64,000 nucleotides of DNA, from positions 186,001 through 250,000 of the forward strand of contig CAWJXA010000001.1 of the NCBI GenBank assembly GCA_963846715.1, given 5' to 3'. The notes under the pieces are model-generated. The model worked only from the letters and a program-made list of their open reading frames with translations, had not been told where the DNA came from and did no database searches. The stretch comes from Bog-257 sp963846715. GTDB lineage: Bacteria > Acidobacteriota > Terriglobia > Terriglobales > Acidobacteriaceae. This document shows positions 51,211-60,923 of the stretch, one piece after another. Both the position numbers and the translations under genes were made by a program. Within the stretch, counting starts at the first letter, position 1; each line of letters begins with the position of its first letter.

Positions 51211-52062
51211 CTACTGAATGCGCGCCAGTTCGGTGATGTAGAGCTGGTTGCCCGGAAACTCCTTTGCGAGCCCAACTAACAACGTTCGTGCTGCTTGCTG
51301 ATCTTTGTCCCGCAAAGCCGCCACCGCCAGCAGGAGCCGCGCAAATGGCGCAAGGTAGCGGCCTTTATCGGCGGTGAGTCGCAAACGCTGAATGCCTTCC
51401 TGCTTGTCGGTCTCCGAGCCCGTCATCCGCAGGATCCACCGTACCGGTGCAGGATTACTTCCCAGCAAGTAGTTCTCCACGCCGACAGCAAGGTACGCGT
51501 CGTAACAGGTTGGATCGAGCGCCAGCAGTTTCTGCGCGATGGCGCGTGATGTCTTCATATAGCTAAGACTCGCCAGGTTTCGTTTCTCTATCAGCGCTGC
51601 ATAGTCGCCGCGGAGTCCGTTCGCCAGAATCTGGGAGAACAACGCGTTCTTGTCATTCGGATTCTGCGTCAACATCTTGCTCGCCAGCTCGTCGCTCCTG
51701 GCGAGCTCTCTATCCAACTCCGCTTTCACGGCCGGATCGGGGGTAAGTTTCTTCCGGCCGTCGAACTTCTTGTCATCCGTAAATAGGTCGGCTTCCAGTA
51801 TGTGCAACCGGTCGAACTCGGAAAATAAATACGCTGCCGCGTTGGATACATGTCCCATCGGGTCTGCGGGATGGCTTTGCTGATAGTTGAGGAAGGTTGC
51901 GTGCGCCGCCGCGAAATCGAGGTTGTACATCTGCTGAAAACCTCGATCGAGGGGAAATTGCCGGTCTTGGACATTCGGAGACAGCGCCAATCCCGAGCCG
52001 GCAAGTGCCAGCACCAGGGCGCCAAGAATCGCGCACTTGCACAACTGTCGAAATAACCCCAA
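51211..52062 (-). CDS. Secreted TPR-like protein
   Basis: A 283-residue exported helical-repeat protein. Signal peptide CAILGALVLALAGSGLALS. The rest is TPR-like helix pairs (FQQMYNLDFAAAHATFLNYQ, KLLALDPTCYDAYLAVGVEN, LLLAVAALRDKDQQAARTLL). It probably mediates protein contacts in the periplasm. It lies 3 bases after the two-component kinase on the same strand, so it may be co-expressed with it. Confidence 0.75.
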   Translation of the reverse strand: MGLFRQLCKCAILGALVLALAGSGLALSPNVQDRQFPLDRGFQQMYNLDFAAAHATFLNYQQSHPADPMGHVSNAAAYLFSEFDRLHILEADLFTDDKKFDGRKKLTPDPAVKAELDRELARSDELASKMLTQNPNDKNALFSQILANGLRGDYAALIEKRNLASLSYMKTSRAIAQKLLALDPTCYDAYLAVGVENYLLGSNPAPVRWILRMTGSETDKQEGIQRLRLTADKGRYLAPFARLLLAVAALRDKDQQAARTLLVGLAKEFPGNQLYITELARIQ

Positions 52063-52065
52063 ACG

Positions 52066-53502
52066 TCACACCTTTTCGCTCAAGACTTCAACTAGCGGCA
52101 ATGACACCACAATCATTGTCCCACCGCTCTCGCCGTCGGCAATCTGAACCTCGCCGCCATGAGCTTGTATCGCCGCATTCACAAACGCCAAACCCAAGCC
52201 GTGCCCAGTTGAATGCTGCCCTTTCACAAAGCGTTCAAAAGCACGCCCGCGCAAACCGGGAGGAAAGCCGGGACCGTTGTCCTCGACCACCAACTCGGCG
52301 TGGCCGTTTTTTGTTGTCACAGACACATGGATGCGGCAACCGGGTGGAAGGTGCGATATTTCGTTGTCAAACAGATTGGCGATGCTCCGATTCAGTAGGG
52401 ACGGGTCGGCGTCAATCCTTGCGGATCCAAGCTGGGTCATCACTTCGTGCTTGTGCTCGGCCATCGCTGGCTGATAGAGATCGACCAGTTGCTGCACCAA
52501 CTCGGAAAGGTCAATAGGTTCCTTACGCAACTGCAAGGCCCCTGCATCAGCTTCAGCAAGGTCCAACGTAGTATTCAACATTTGCGACAGCCGATCCAAG
52601 CCATCGATTGCTTCGGCGACACGTTCCCGCCACTGCCGTTGATCCGCGTTCGAAAGCGCGACTTCAAGACTCCCTCGAATCGAGGTAACCGGGCTCTTCA
52701 GGTCATGCGCCACAGAATCGGTAAGCACCCGCATCTGCTTAACCGACGACTGAATGCGATCAAGCATACGATTGAAGGTGCGCGATAGGCGCGAAATCTC
52801 ATCCAAACGCGGGCCCTCCGGCAGCCGGTTGCCCAGGTCTTCGCTGCCGATTCGAGCTACTTTTTCGCTAATTCGTTCGACTCGCGACAACGTGCGATAT
52901 GCTGCTAACCATGTAATCAAGAATCCAAGCGCGACCGTCACGCCCCACACCATGAGACAACGCTCGGTCAAGCGGTCCAGCATTTGCGCCCCGCCGAGGT
53001 CGGCGAATCCCAGATACAACCCCCCGCCCTCCTTCTGGGCGTGATATACAACCCGGAACGCCTTTTTCCAACCCTGCACGCGAACATCGGCCGGGACTCC
53101 CGGAACCAGCGGTAGGCTCGTAACCGCCGGGATAAACAACTCCTTTGGAGTGGGTCCCACCCAGATCGGTTCCTGCCCCGGCTCCGTCTTCAGGAAGAAA
53201 ACTGAAGCTTGGTGCTTTCCATAGGCGTCGCTCGTGTCAGGCACTTCGCGGGAGGCGAGTTCCGCAACCTCCTGGACCAGGCGGTCATACAACGCATCAC
53301 GCGGAGTGTTTTCCGAAACGTCGGCCAGCACTTCGGCTTCGCCGCTCAGCCATGCATCGCTACGCTGGCGTATGTCCCCAGCGATCAGCAGGTACATAAT
53401 CGCAAAGGCCACCGCGCTTCCCACCGCAAAAGCCACCGTCGGCCAGATAGCAATGCGCCACGCGGCTGACGGCCCCTGCGGTTTAGCTTTCCTTAAGAAC
53501 AT
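52066..53502 (-). CDS. OmpR-type sensor histidine kinase
   Basis: About 478 residues (a GTG at 53511 adds three). Two transmembrane helices (about 20-42 and about 180-200) bracket a periplasmic sensor. A HAMP domain (RTLSRVERISEKVARIGSED) is followed by HisKA with SVAHDLKSPVTSIRGSLE (phospho-His) and HATPase boxes NLFDNEI (N), VEDNGPGFPPG (G1) and HSTGHGLGLAFV (G2). It overlaps the response regulator gene by about 20 bases, so the two are one transcript. Confidence 0.9.
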   Translation of the reverse strand: MFLRKAKPQGPSAAWRIAIWPTVAFAVGSAVAFAIMYLLIAGDIRQRSDAWLSGEAEVLADVSENTPRDALYDRLVQEVAELASREVPDTSDAYGKHQASVFFLKTEPGQEPIWVGPTPKELFIPAVTSLPLVPGVPADVRVQGWKKAFRVVYHAQKEGGGLYLGFADLGGAQMLDRLTERCLMVWGVTVALGFLITWLAAYRTLSRVERISEKVARIGSEDLGNRLPEGPRLDEISRLSRTFNRMLDRIQSSVKQMRVLTDSVAHDLKSPVTSIRGSLEVALSNADQRQWRERVAEAIDGLDRLSQMLNTTLDLAEADAGALQLRKEPIDLSELVQQLVDLYQPAMAEHKHEVMTQLGSARIDADPSLLNRSIANLFDNEISHLPPGCRIHVSVTTKNGHAELVVEDNGPGFPPGLRGRAFERFVKGQHSTGHGLGLAFVNAAIQAHGGEVQIADGESGGTMIVVSLPLVEVLSEKV

Positions 53503-54160
53503 ATCCAACACCGCGGATGGTATGAATCAGTGGGCGCTTGGCTTCGGTGTCCACCTTGTTGCGCAAACGGTAGATTTGCACATCTACAACGTTGGTCGCC
53601 GGATCGATGCGCATGCGCCAGACGCGGTCGAGAATCATGGTACGCGTGACCACTCGTCCTGCGTTGCGAACCAGGTATTCGAGAAGCGCGAATTCCTGTG
53701 TCGTCAGTTGTATCAGGTCGCTCCCTCTACGGGCTTCGCGACGAACCAAATCCAATTCCAGGTCGGCAACTCGCAACCGCACCGCTTCAGTTTGCGGAGC
53801 GGCGCCACGCCGCAAAAGATTCCGGACCCTGGCCAGCAGCTCTGCCAACGCAAACGGTTTGGTCAGATAGTCGTCGCCACCCTGCTCCAAACCACGCACT
53901 CGCTCGTCGACTGACCGGCGGGCCGAAAGAATGAGCACCGGAGCACTATGACCCAGGGCCCGACAGCGGCCAATTAAATCGAGGCCATCCATATCAGGCA
54001 GACCCAGGTCGATAATAAAGCCGTCGTATACTTCCTCCGCCGCCAGCGCTAACGCTGACTTTCCGTCGGCGGCCGTGTCCATTCGATAGCCCGCTTCCGT
54101 CAAGCCCCGATTCAGAAATTCGCGAATGGCTGCGTCGTCTTCCACCACTAGCAGTCGCAC
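53483..54160 (-). CDS. OmpR-family response regulator
   Basis: A 225-residue regulator. The receiver has the acidic pair in VVEDDAAI, phospho-acceptor in GFIIDLGLPDMDG and Lys in DYLTKPFAL. The winged-helix output domain (about 125-225) has LTTQEFALLEYLVRNAGRVV and a closing HTIRGVGYVLKES. It pairs with the kinase encoded immediately downstream. Heavy-metal-type regulators (CusR/CopR) share this form, but the target is not shown by the sequence. Confidence 0.9.
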   Translation of the reverse strand: MRLLVVEDDAAIREFLNRGLTEAGYRMDTAADGKSALALAAEEVYDGFIIDLGLPDMDGLDLIGRCRALGHSAPVLILSARRSVDERVRGLEQGGDDYLTKPFALAELLARVRNLLRRGAAPQTEAVRLRVADLELDLVRREARRGSDLIQLTTQEFALLEYLVRNAGRVVTRTMILDRVWRMRIDPATNVVDVQIYRLRNKVDTEAKRPLIHTIRGVGYVLKES

Positions 54161-54517
54161 ACTTTTCCTCGTGCTATCGAATTCTTAAGATGAACTAAAG
54201 ATAACGCGCAGATTTCTCTCGCTGACACTTCAAACGTCCAGGGTACGTCGCGCCAGCCCAAGGGCCTCCGTCCAGAACAGCTCCGCGCCGGAACACCTTT
54301 CATAGCGCACGTTTCATATCAAGCAGTTCCAGCAATCGGACCCACTGAGGATTCACGTGCTCAGCGTACGGCGATAGGGTCGCAGCCAATCTGGAATTCA
54401 AGAATTCCCCCAAAAGCAAGCATAAAGCAATGCTCTTTTACAATTTAGACGCGCGAAGTGGAATTGCATTTGCCCGTAGATGACAATCCGTTCATCTGGG
54501 TATCAGGTACGCCCACT
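54161..54517. other. Intergenic region, 357 bp, with decayed gene fragment
   Basis: No intact gene. It holds the aminotransferase remnant at 54230-54401 and otherwise nothing I recognise. Confidence 0.5.
54230..54401 (-). pseudogene. Decayed N-terminal fragment of a class III aminotransferase
   Basis: The first frame reads LNSRLAATLSPYAEHVNPQW then VRLLELLDM. After one extra base at about 54312-54314 (ATGAAACGTG instead of ATGAACGTG) it continues NVRYERCSGAELF. This is the N-terminal pattern of class III (pyridoxal phosphate) aminotransferases as I recall it. The rest of the enzyme, including the PLP lysine, is missing. No start codon with a ribosome site is seen. Confidence 0.5.
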
Positions 54518-56620
54518 CTATTTAGCCGCCATGCCGAACTTAACGGCGTCAGCCGACTCAATCACGATCGAGTCAGGCTGTTCCGAAACCCAATCTACTG
54601 GCGTCAGCAATATGCGAAGGTGGCTAATGGATGGCCGGGGGCCGCTGCGCCATTGGGCTTCTTCGCCGCCAAAGTAGCCGCTCAGATCGGAATCTGCCCA
54701 TGGATAAAACCAAACATCCGAGGGCACATTTGGCTCTACGACGAAGGATTTTAGATCCCGGCTTCCGTCAGCGCGGGTGATCTCCAGTTGCAAGCGTTCC
54801 GGTTTGCGGAACTTCAACATAAAACCGTAGTGGACGTTGACCCGCAGCCGCAAGAAATCGGCGCCATCGACGGGCCACACGGGATTACCAAGGTCAAGCT
54901 CCGAGCTGGGTTCCTGAATCGCATAGTTTCGCGCCGCCACCAGCAGCGGTTGCGACTGCATGGAGACTCTCGTCGTCCGCGAATCATCCCGCACTAACCC
55001 AAATACCCCGGGAACGATTTCCTCTTGCGAGCGGAAATGCCGAAAGGTCCAAAACCACAGGTCAGGAGTGCGGGTAAAGTTCGGCACCTCGTCGATGGGC
55101 AGACTCAGGTTGCCGTCAGGAAAATAAAGGCCAACCGGAGCCGGTGCTTTCTCCATTCCCTCGATAGCGACTTGCGATAAATACGGACCGCTGGCGAGAT
55201 TCGCCTGCATCACCCCACTGGCCACATTACGCCCCGACGCCATCCCTAACATGTATTGGTAAGGAAATATCACTACCGAGTCCTGAGGACCGCTATGCTG
55301 CTGAATATAGCCTGAAACACTCTGCAACATGCCGGTGAACTGCATGGGAAAGCAGGCGCGATCGAATTGCTGGAAGCCATTGGGACAAGAAACAAGAGGA
55401 TGTTGCATTTGTCCCAAGCGAAACCGGATCATGGAGGGCCAGAACACTGCGGCGGGCTGCGCAAATAGAAATGAACAGGCGACGACCGCTGCAGCAGCGC
55501 CGACAGAAATGCTGGCTGAGGAGAACGAAAACAGTATCGTGCTTGCGAAGACTATCATCGGAAATATTGCGAAGACGATGTGCTGGTCATCCGAGCGCAC
55601 CAGTCCCGTTTGCATAGTCAGCAAGGCAAACGCAAATGCGCTAAGCAAAAAACCGGTCCGAGCCATGATGCCGGCATCATCCTTATCGCGCATCAACCGG
55701 CGCAGGAGGAAGACGAGGCCACCCGCAATCAATGTCACCAGTAATCGGATCTCTCCATCTTCCGTCATCGCGGCCGGTTCCTTCCAGCGGTGCAAATTCA
55801 CGATTGCCAATGAGCTTTTCCAATAGCGAAAGTCGAGAGGCTTGGTCATGGCAGCGTTAATGCCAAGAACCAATACCCCCGACAACACCGCAAAGATCAA
55901 TAAGGCGGTGGCGTATCTGCCCAAGGCCTGCGATTCACGTCGGCCTTCCCATGCAACTCCGGCGAGCGTGAGCACTAAGGCCGCAATCGCATAGATGCCG
56001 GCATCGGCCGAATATAGAAACGCAGCCGCGCATAGTAACGCCGAAACGAAACCCATAACTACAGGGTTGAAACGCTGCTCACGCACGGCATACCATCCCT
56101 TCAGAAACAACACGAAGAGGAATATCCCGAGAATGGTCCGCCCATCCCAAGGCAACCAAAAGATAGGAAGTATTAGCAACAGAAGAAAGCGTTTCCAGGC
56201 AGGCTGTTTGGGGATCAACAAGCGCAGCGTAAGGTACAGCAGCACCAGACTAAACCACAGCAGCGAGGTGTCCTTCCAGGTGCCATAGACCACACCCATC
56301 GAAAGGCCTATCCAACGCGCAGGCGCGGTCCAGATCCATTGGAATAGCGGACCGTATTGAAAAATAATGCCAGAGCCGAACCAGATTCCACGCGAGGCCG
56401 CGAAAGCGCTGTCTAGAACCCAGTTGTAGTCAAAGGCCCCGGGGTGACCAACCACGACCAACGTGCGCGGCGAAAGCAGTGGCAAGGGCGTTGAAAGCAG
56501 AGCCAGAATGACAACCGCCAGCAAGTCCCAGTGCTGCCCCAACCGGGTCCCGGGCTCCTTGGTTGCGGACGCTTGAGTTTGCAAGTTTGGCTTGCTCGCC
56601 ACATCGTCGAGCTTCTCCAT
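54518..56620 (-). CDS. Large multi-pass membrane protein, possible glycosyltransferase-like
   Basis: A 700-residue protein. About twelve hydrophobic helices span residues 30-415 (WDLLAVVILALLSTPLPLLS, LLWFSLVLLYLTLRLLIP, AIAALVLTLAGVAWEG), followed by a soluble C-terminal domain of about 280 residues. The first loop contains GAFDYNWVLDSAFAASRG, and an acidic/aromatic extracytoplasmic loop is typical of GT-C transferases, but no family motif is certain. The C-terminal part (YFPDGNLSLPIDEVPNFT) looks carbohydrate-related. It is divergent from the GT2 gene. A surface-glycan role is inferred from context. Confidence 0.65.
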   Translation of the reverse strand: MEKLDDVASKPNLQTQASATKEPGTRLGQHWDLLAVVILALLSTPLPLLSPRTLVVVGHPGAFDYNWVLDSAFAASRGIWFGSGIIFQYGPLFQWIWTAPARWIGLSMGVVYGTWKDTSLLWFSLVLLYLTLRLLIPKQPAWKRFLLLLILPIFWLPWDGRTILGIFLFVLFLKGWYAVREQRFNPVVMGFVSALLCAAAFLYSADAGIYAIAALVLTLAGVAWEGRRESQALGRYATALLIFAVLSGVLVLGINAAMTKPLDFRYWKSSLAIVNLHRWKEPAAMTEDGEIRLLVTLIAGGLVFLLRRLMRDKDDAGIMARTGFLLSAFAFALLTMQTGLVRSDDQHIVFAIFPMIVFASTILFSFSSASISVGAAAAVVACSFLFAQPAAVFWPSMIRFRLGQMQHPLVSCPNGFQQFDRACFPMQFTGMLQSVSGYIQQHSGPQDSVVIFPYQYMLGMASGRNVASGVMQANLASGPYLSQVAIEGMEKAPAPVGLYFPDGNLSLPIDEVPNFTRTPDLWFWTFRHFRSQEEIVPGVFGLVRDDSRTTRVSMQSQPLLVAARNYAIQEPSSELDLGNPVWPVDGADFLRLRVNVHYGFMLKFRKPERLQLEITRADGSRDLKSFVVEPNVPSDVWFYPWADSDLSGYFGGEEAQWRSGPRPSISHLRILLTPVDWVSEQPDSIVIESADAVKFGMAAK

Positions 56621-56772
56621 AGATACGTTATTCTCTCAAAGGGCCTTAACCATGCAACTGTTGGGCCGCGTTGGACTGAAAACCAGGCTGCGCCATTGTA
56701 TATTGTACGGAGGCAGTTAGAGCACGTACCGGCTAACCCGGAAATGAAGGCGAAAGCGCCCGGTTTTGCACT

Positions 56773-57786
56773 ATGCACATCGTCATTGTCATGCCAGTTT
56801 ATGAAGACTGGGACGCGGCACTTAAACTCTGCCACAACATTGACCTGGTGCTACGCGCAGATACTGCTCTTCGCGCCAGTGTTCTTCTTATCGATGACGG
56901 GAGTACGCTCACTACCTGCCGCCGCGATCTTCCGTTTTCCACCGAAGCTATTGCTCGCGTCTCCGTCTTGACCCTGCGCCGCAACCTGGGCCATCAACGA
57001 GCGATTGCTGTTGGGTTCGCTTACCTCCAGCAACATTGGAAGGGCGACGCTATCGTGGTGATGGACGCAGATGGGGAGGACCGGCCTGAGGACATTCCTC
57101 GGCTCCTTAAGGCGATGCAGGATGCCGGACGTCCGACCGCGGTATTTGCCGAACGCGGTCGCCGTCTGGAGAGTCTGACCTTCCGGTTGATGTATCGTTG
57201 CTACTCGTTTCTGCACCGAGTGTTCACTGGCCGCGATATTCGCTTTGGGAATTTCAGCGTGCTGCCGTGGTCGTACCTCGATAGCCTTGTGGTCTGTCCC
57301 GAGTTGTGGAACCACTATTCTGCGACATTTCTCAAGTCTCGACTTCCCTACATTCGCGTGCGTTGCGATCGGGGTCGGCGCCTGGCAGGCGAGTCGCGTA
57401 TGAATTTCGTGAGCCTCGTCATCCATGGCCTGTCAGCTTTGTTCGCCAATCAAGAGGTTGTGGGCACACGCCTCCTGCTGATGGCTGTCCTAACCACCGT
57501 GGGCCTCATCCTGCTGGCCGGCATTGGAATAGGAATCAGGCTGCTCACCAGCGTCGAAATTCCCACTTGGGCGGCTGTCGCAGTCGGGGTTTTATTCGTG
57601 CTCGGCGGGTTTTTTCTCGTCGGCTGCTTCATGCTGGTTTTTTCCGTCATGATGACCCGCAGTCACCTTGGCTTCCTTCCGATTCGTGACTATTCGTTTT
57701 TTGTCAGCCAGGAGACCGAACTCCAGTCGCTTCCGGGCAAGAATGAGTTCACATCCGTCCCCGCGGCGTCGGGGGGTTCGACGTAA
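56773..57786 (+). CDS. Family 2 glycosyltransferase with C-terminal membrane helices
   Basis: A 337-residue enzyme of the DPM1/GtrB type. The GT-A fold opens HIVIVMPVYEDWDAALKLC; donor-binding acidic residues are LLIDDGST and VVMDADGEDRPED (DxD-like). Two transmembrane helices at about 233-258 (LLMAVLTTVGLILLAGIGIG) and 265-295 anchor it. Such enzymes transfer a sugar from a nucleotide donor to a polyprenyl phosphate. Together with the Ugd gene downstream it points to glycan assembly. Confidence 0.85.
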   Translation: MHIVIVMPVYEDWDAALKLCHNIDLVLRADTALRASVLLIDDGSTLTTCRRDLPFSTEAIARVSVLTLRRNLGHQRAIAVGFAYLQQHWKGDAIVVMDADGEDRPEDIPRLLKAMQDAGRPTAVFAERGRRLESLTFRLMYRCYSFLHRVFTGRDIRFGNFSVLPWSYLDSLVVCPELWNHYSATFLKSRLPYIRVRCDRGRRLAGESRMNFVSLVIHGLSALFANQEVVGTRLLLMAVLTTVGLILLAGIGIGIRLLTSVEIPTWAAVAVGVLFVLGGFFLVGCFMLVFSVMMTRSHLGFLPIRDYSFFVSQETELQSLPGKNEFTSVPAASGGST

Positions 57787-57974
57787 CTGTTTCGAGGCCC
57801 ATATCACCTTCTCTTCCGTGGAGAGTTCAGCATTCAACCCAGGATTTGCCCTGTCGAATGGCGTGGTCTAGGGGTCTCACATGTACAATCAAGAGCTATC
57901 ATTTTGCAGCAGCACTATCGCCGGCAATGCCGCCCCTAATGCGGTAGCTGGAATCTTGCTGTCTGGAGCTATTC

Positions 57975-59426
57975 ATGCGAATTGCAGTAGTCGGGTCCGG
58001 ATATGTTGGGTTGGTTACGGCGGTGTGTTTTGCGGAATTAGGCCATGATGTAACGATTTTTGACAATGACCCGGTCAAGTACGAGGCCCTGCGACAAGGC
58101 GAATGCCCGATCCACGAGAATTACGTACCTGAACTGCTACAGCGCCATCGCGGTACCAGGCTGTTGTTTTGTGACTCGCTGGCTGATTCGGTCACCACAT
58201 CGGAAGCTGTCTTCATCGCGGTAGGCACCCCGCCCGCGATCAATGGCGAAGCCGATCTTTCTTACGTCGAATCGGTTGCCCGGGAAATTGCCGCCAACAT
58301 CACCAACTACAAAATTGTTGTCGGCAAGAGTACCGTCCCTGTGTATACCAGCGACTGGGTGCGCACGGTCATGCTGCGCAATGGCGCTCCGGCCGACCTT
58401 TTTGATGTCGCCTCCAATCCTGAGTTCCTGCGCGAGGGCACGGCCGTCACCGACTTCCTCTATCCTGACAGGATCGTGATTGGGACCGACCACGAAGCGT
58501 GTACCGAACGTTTGCGGCAAATTTACCAGCCGCTACTGGATGGCAGCTACTATCAGAGAGCCGACGCCATACCGCCGCTCAAACCTTTCAGCTCTCCCCC
58601 GCCTCTGATTGCCACAACCGCCAAGAGCGCGGAGTTGATTAAGTATGCTTCCAACGCCTTCCTCGCAATGAAGATCAGTTTCATAAACGCCGTGGCTACT
58701 CTCTGCGAGTCGGTAGGCGCCGACGTGGATCAGGTGAAGGAAGCCATAGGCTCCGACGTGCGCATCGGACCTCAGTTCCTCAACCCCGGCCTCGGTTACG
58801 GCGGCTCCTGCTTTCCGAAAGATCTCTCGGCTTATCGCGCTGTGGCTCGGGAATGCGGCTATGACTTTCGCTTGCTCGAGGAGGTCATGCGTATCAATAA
58901 CGAGCAGCGTGAGCGTTTCTTGCGCAAGGTGCGTCACCTGCTATGGACGCTGAAGGGCAAACGGCTGGGCGTTCTGGGACTAGCTTTCAAGGGCGGCACT
59001 GACGATGTACGAGAGTCCCCTGCGATTTCTGTCGTACGCTCGCTGCTCAGCGAGGGCTGCAAGATCCAGGCGTACGATCCTGCCGCAACCCAGAATGCGC
59101 GCGAACAACTGGGCACGGAAAACATTCTGTACATGACATCCGCAATGGATGCTGCCCGCGACGCAGATGCCATGCTGGTGCTCACCGATTGGGACGAATT
59201 TCGCGCCATCGATCTTCCTCGCTTGCATGCCGCGCTGCGCTATCCCATCGTGATCGACGGACGCAATATGTTCAGTCCGGCCACCATGGCGCAGCATGGC
59301 TTCACCTACGCGAGCGTGGGCCGCGCCGATGTGCATCCGGATCCTGGAGGCATTCAGAAGTCAGGGGATACCGTGAAGAAGTCCAGTGCCCTGCATCCCG
59401 ACGCGGATGCCGTTAAGACGCCTTAA
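57975..59426 (+). CDS. UDP-glucose 6-dehydrogenase
   Basis: A 483-residue enzyme making UDP-glucuronate by two NAD-dependent oxidations. The N-terminal Rossmann motif is AVVGSGYVGLVTAVCFAELG, with GKSTVPVYT and SNPEFLREGTAV following. The catalytic Cys is in LGYGGSCFPKDLSAYR and the central helix in KYASNAFLAMKISFINA. The C-terminal UDP-binding half (LGLAFKGGTDDVRESPA) is intact. UDP-glucuronate feeds exopolysaccharide or lipid A-type glycans. The C-terminal 30 residues are a disordered extension. Confidence 0.92.
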   Translation: MRIAVVGSGYVGLVTAVCFAELGHDVTIFDNDPVKYEALRQGECPIHENYVPELLQRHRGTRLLFCDSLADSVTTSEAVFIAVGTPPAINGEADLSYVESVAREIAANITNYKIVVGKSTVPVYTSDWVRTVMLRNGAPADLFDVASNPEFLREGTAVTDFLYPDRIVIGTDHEACTERLRQIYQPLLDGSYYQRADAIPPLKPFSSPPPLIATTAKSAELIKYASNAFLAMKISFINAVATLCESVGADVDQVKEAIGSDVRIGPQFLNPGLGYGGSCFPKDLSAYRAVARECGYDFRLLEEVMRINNEQRERFLRKVRHLLWTLKGKRLGVLGLAFKGGTDDVRESPAISVVRSLLSEGCKIQAYDPAATQNAREQLGTENILYMTSAMDAARDADAMLVLTDWDEFRAIDLPRLHAALRYPIVIDGRNMFSPATMAQHGFTYASVGRADVHPDPGGIQKSGDTVKKSSALHPDADAVKTP

Positions 59427-59445
59427 CCCCTGGGATAGTCCCGCG

Positions 59446-60906
59446 CTAAAAGAACCGGTACATGAATACGTTGGCCCCGCCGCTTTGACGCTCCATCACG
59501 GTAACCACAATGAGCGAAGCGGCAGCCCACATGGGGGCAACCCATACCCACCGCTCTCGCACCACCACTTCAACGATCTCTGAGCGTGAAATAGCGGGGT
59601 CCCTTCCTAATTTCTCCGCGTACCGATCCAGTGAATTGATCACGGAAAGCACGACGGCGTAAGCAACAGCCGCAGCCCCGACCAGCAGATACAGGCTCCG
59701 GGGAAGAACATGATCGAGATACGTGGCTGGGATGAAGATCGCCGAAAACATTTGGGCGGCCTGCGCCGCCGAATTGGCCCGGAAGAATATCCACCCTGCG
59801 CTGATGAGAGTCATGGTTAGCGCCCACGAGATCAGCGTCCAGATCGCGCCAGAAAGCTCCCATTTCAACTTACGCTGCAGGGCTTGCCACTGCCGGTGCA
59901 AGACCAGAAGTATTCCGTGGTAGCCGCCCCACACCACGAACAGCAGGCTGCCTTTGTGCCACAACCCAAACAGGACCATCGAAATGACCAACGCAAGGTT
60001 TCGCCACCACACCTCCCGTCGTACAACTGCCAGAGGAAGGAACACGTAGTCGCGAATCCAGAACGAGAGCGACATGTGCCAGCGTGTCCAAAACATTGAC
60101 GGAGTCGTAGAAGCAAATGGCCGTGCGAAGTTCTCGGGCACAGTAAAACCAAGGACCTGAGCGGCCCCGATGGCGACATGGGAGTAGCCGGCAAAATCGA
60201 AGAACAGCTGTAGACCATACCCGAACGCCAGACACCAAACATCCAGTCCGCTCCAACTGCTCAGATGGTCGAAGCCGCCGTTTATTCCTTCCCCGCCAAG
60301 AATGCCTTTGCCAAGCATTTGAGCGATTTGCATCATCAGTAAGCCCGTGGCAATGCGGCACACTCCACGCCCCACGTCGTGTCGTGAAATGCCCGCCTTC
60401 GAGCGAAACTGCGGCAGCATCTCCGGCATGCGGCAGATTGGGCCGGAGATCGTCACCGGGAAGAACGCCATGTACAACGCAAACTCCACGAAGGACGGAT
60501 CCAGGTCGTCGCCGCGATACAGGTCGAGCAGATAACTCATCGCCTGAAAGGTCCAGAACGAGATGCCCAATGGCAGAACAAGATGGGAGAACCTTTGCAG
60601 GGACGCAATCGGAATGGAAACGGTAATCCCCGGAATGTATTTGAAGATCGCCAGCAGAATCAGGTTGAACCCGAGCCCTGTCCACAACACCGCCGCTATA
60701 GGTCGTTGCTTCAGCCAGCGACCGACCAGGAAATTCATCCCCGTGGATAGCAGCAGTACAGCCCCAAACCATAATCCCCACGTAAGGTACAAGGCGTAGC
60801 TGGCTACCAAAAGGACCGCCTGTCTTACCCGGTGGGAGCGGGCCTTCGCGAACACCACCAAGCTGATCAGCAGCACACTGCCGTACAACATTCCCGTAGA
60901 CAGCAT
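59446..60906 (-). CDS. MBOAT O-acyltransferase (DltB/AlgI-like)
   Basis: A 486-residue membrane acyltransferase with about ten transmembrane helices. The conserved core reads RWHMSLSFWIRDYVFLPLA and the catalytic His lies in LFGLWHKGS then VVWGGYHGILL. Other family marks are FWTFQAMSYLLDLYRGD and FFPVTISGPICRM. Family enzymes move an acyl group from a carrier to an extracytoplasmic polymer: D-Ala in Dlt, acetyl in alginate. Here it is last in a ligase-carrier-SGNH-MBOAT row, like dltACDB. Confidence 0.9.
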   Translation of the reverse strand: MLSTGMLYGSVLLISLVVFAKARSHRVRQAVLLVASYALYLTWGLWFGAVLLLSTGMNFLVGRWLKQRPIAAVLWTGLGFNLILLAIFKYIPGITVSIPIASLQRFSHLVLPLGISFWTFQAMSYLLDLYRGDDLDPSFVEFALYMAFFPVTISGPICRMPEMLPQFRSKAGISRHDVGRGVCRIATGLLMMQIAQMLGKGILGGEGINGGFDHLSSWSGLDVWCLAFGYGLQLFFDFAGYSHVAIGAAQVLGFTVPENFARPFASTTPSMFWTRWHMSLSFWIRDYVFLPLAVVRREVWWRNLALVISMVLFGLWHKGSLLFVVWGGYHGILLVLHRQWQALQRKLKWELSGAIWTLISWALTMTLISAGWIFFRANSAAQAAQMFSAIFIPATYLDHVLPRSLYLLVGAAAVAYAVVLSVINSLDRYAEKLGRDPAISRSEIVEVVVRERWVWVAPMWAAASLIVVTVMERQSGGANVFMYRFF

Positions 60907-60923
60907 CCCTTACTCCGGACTCC

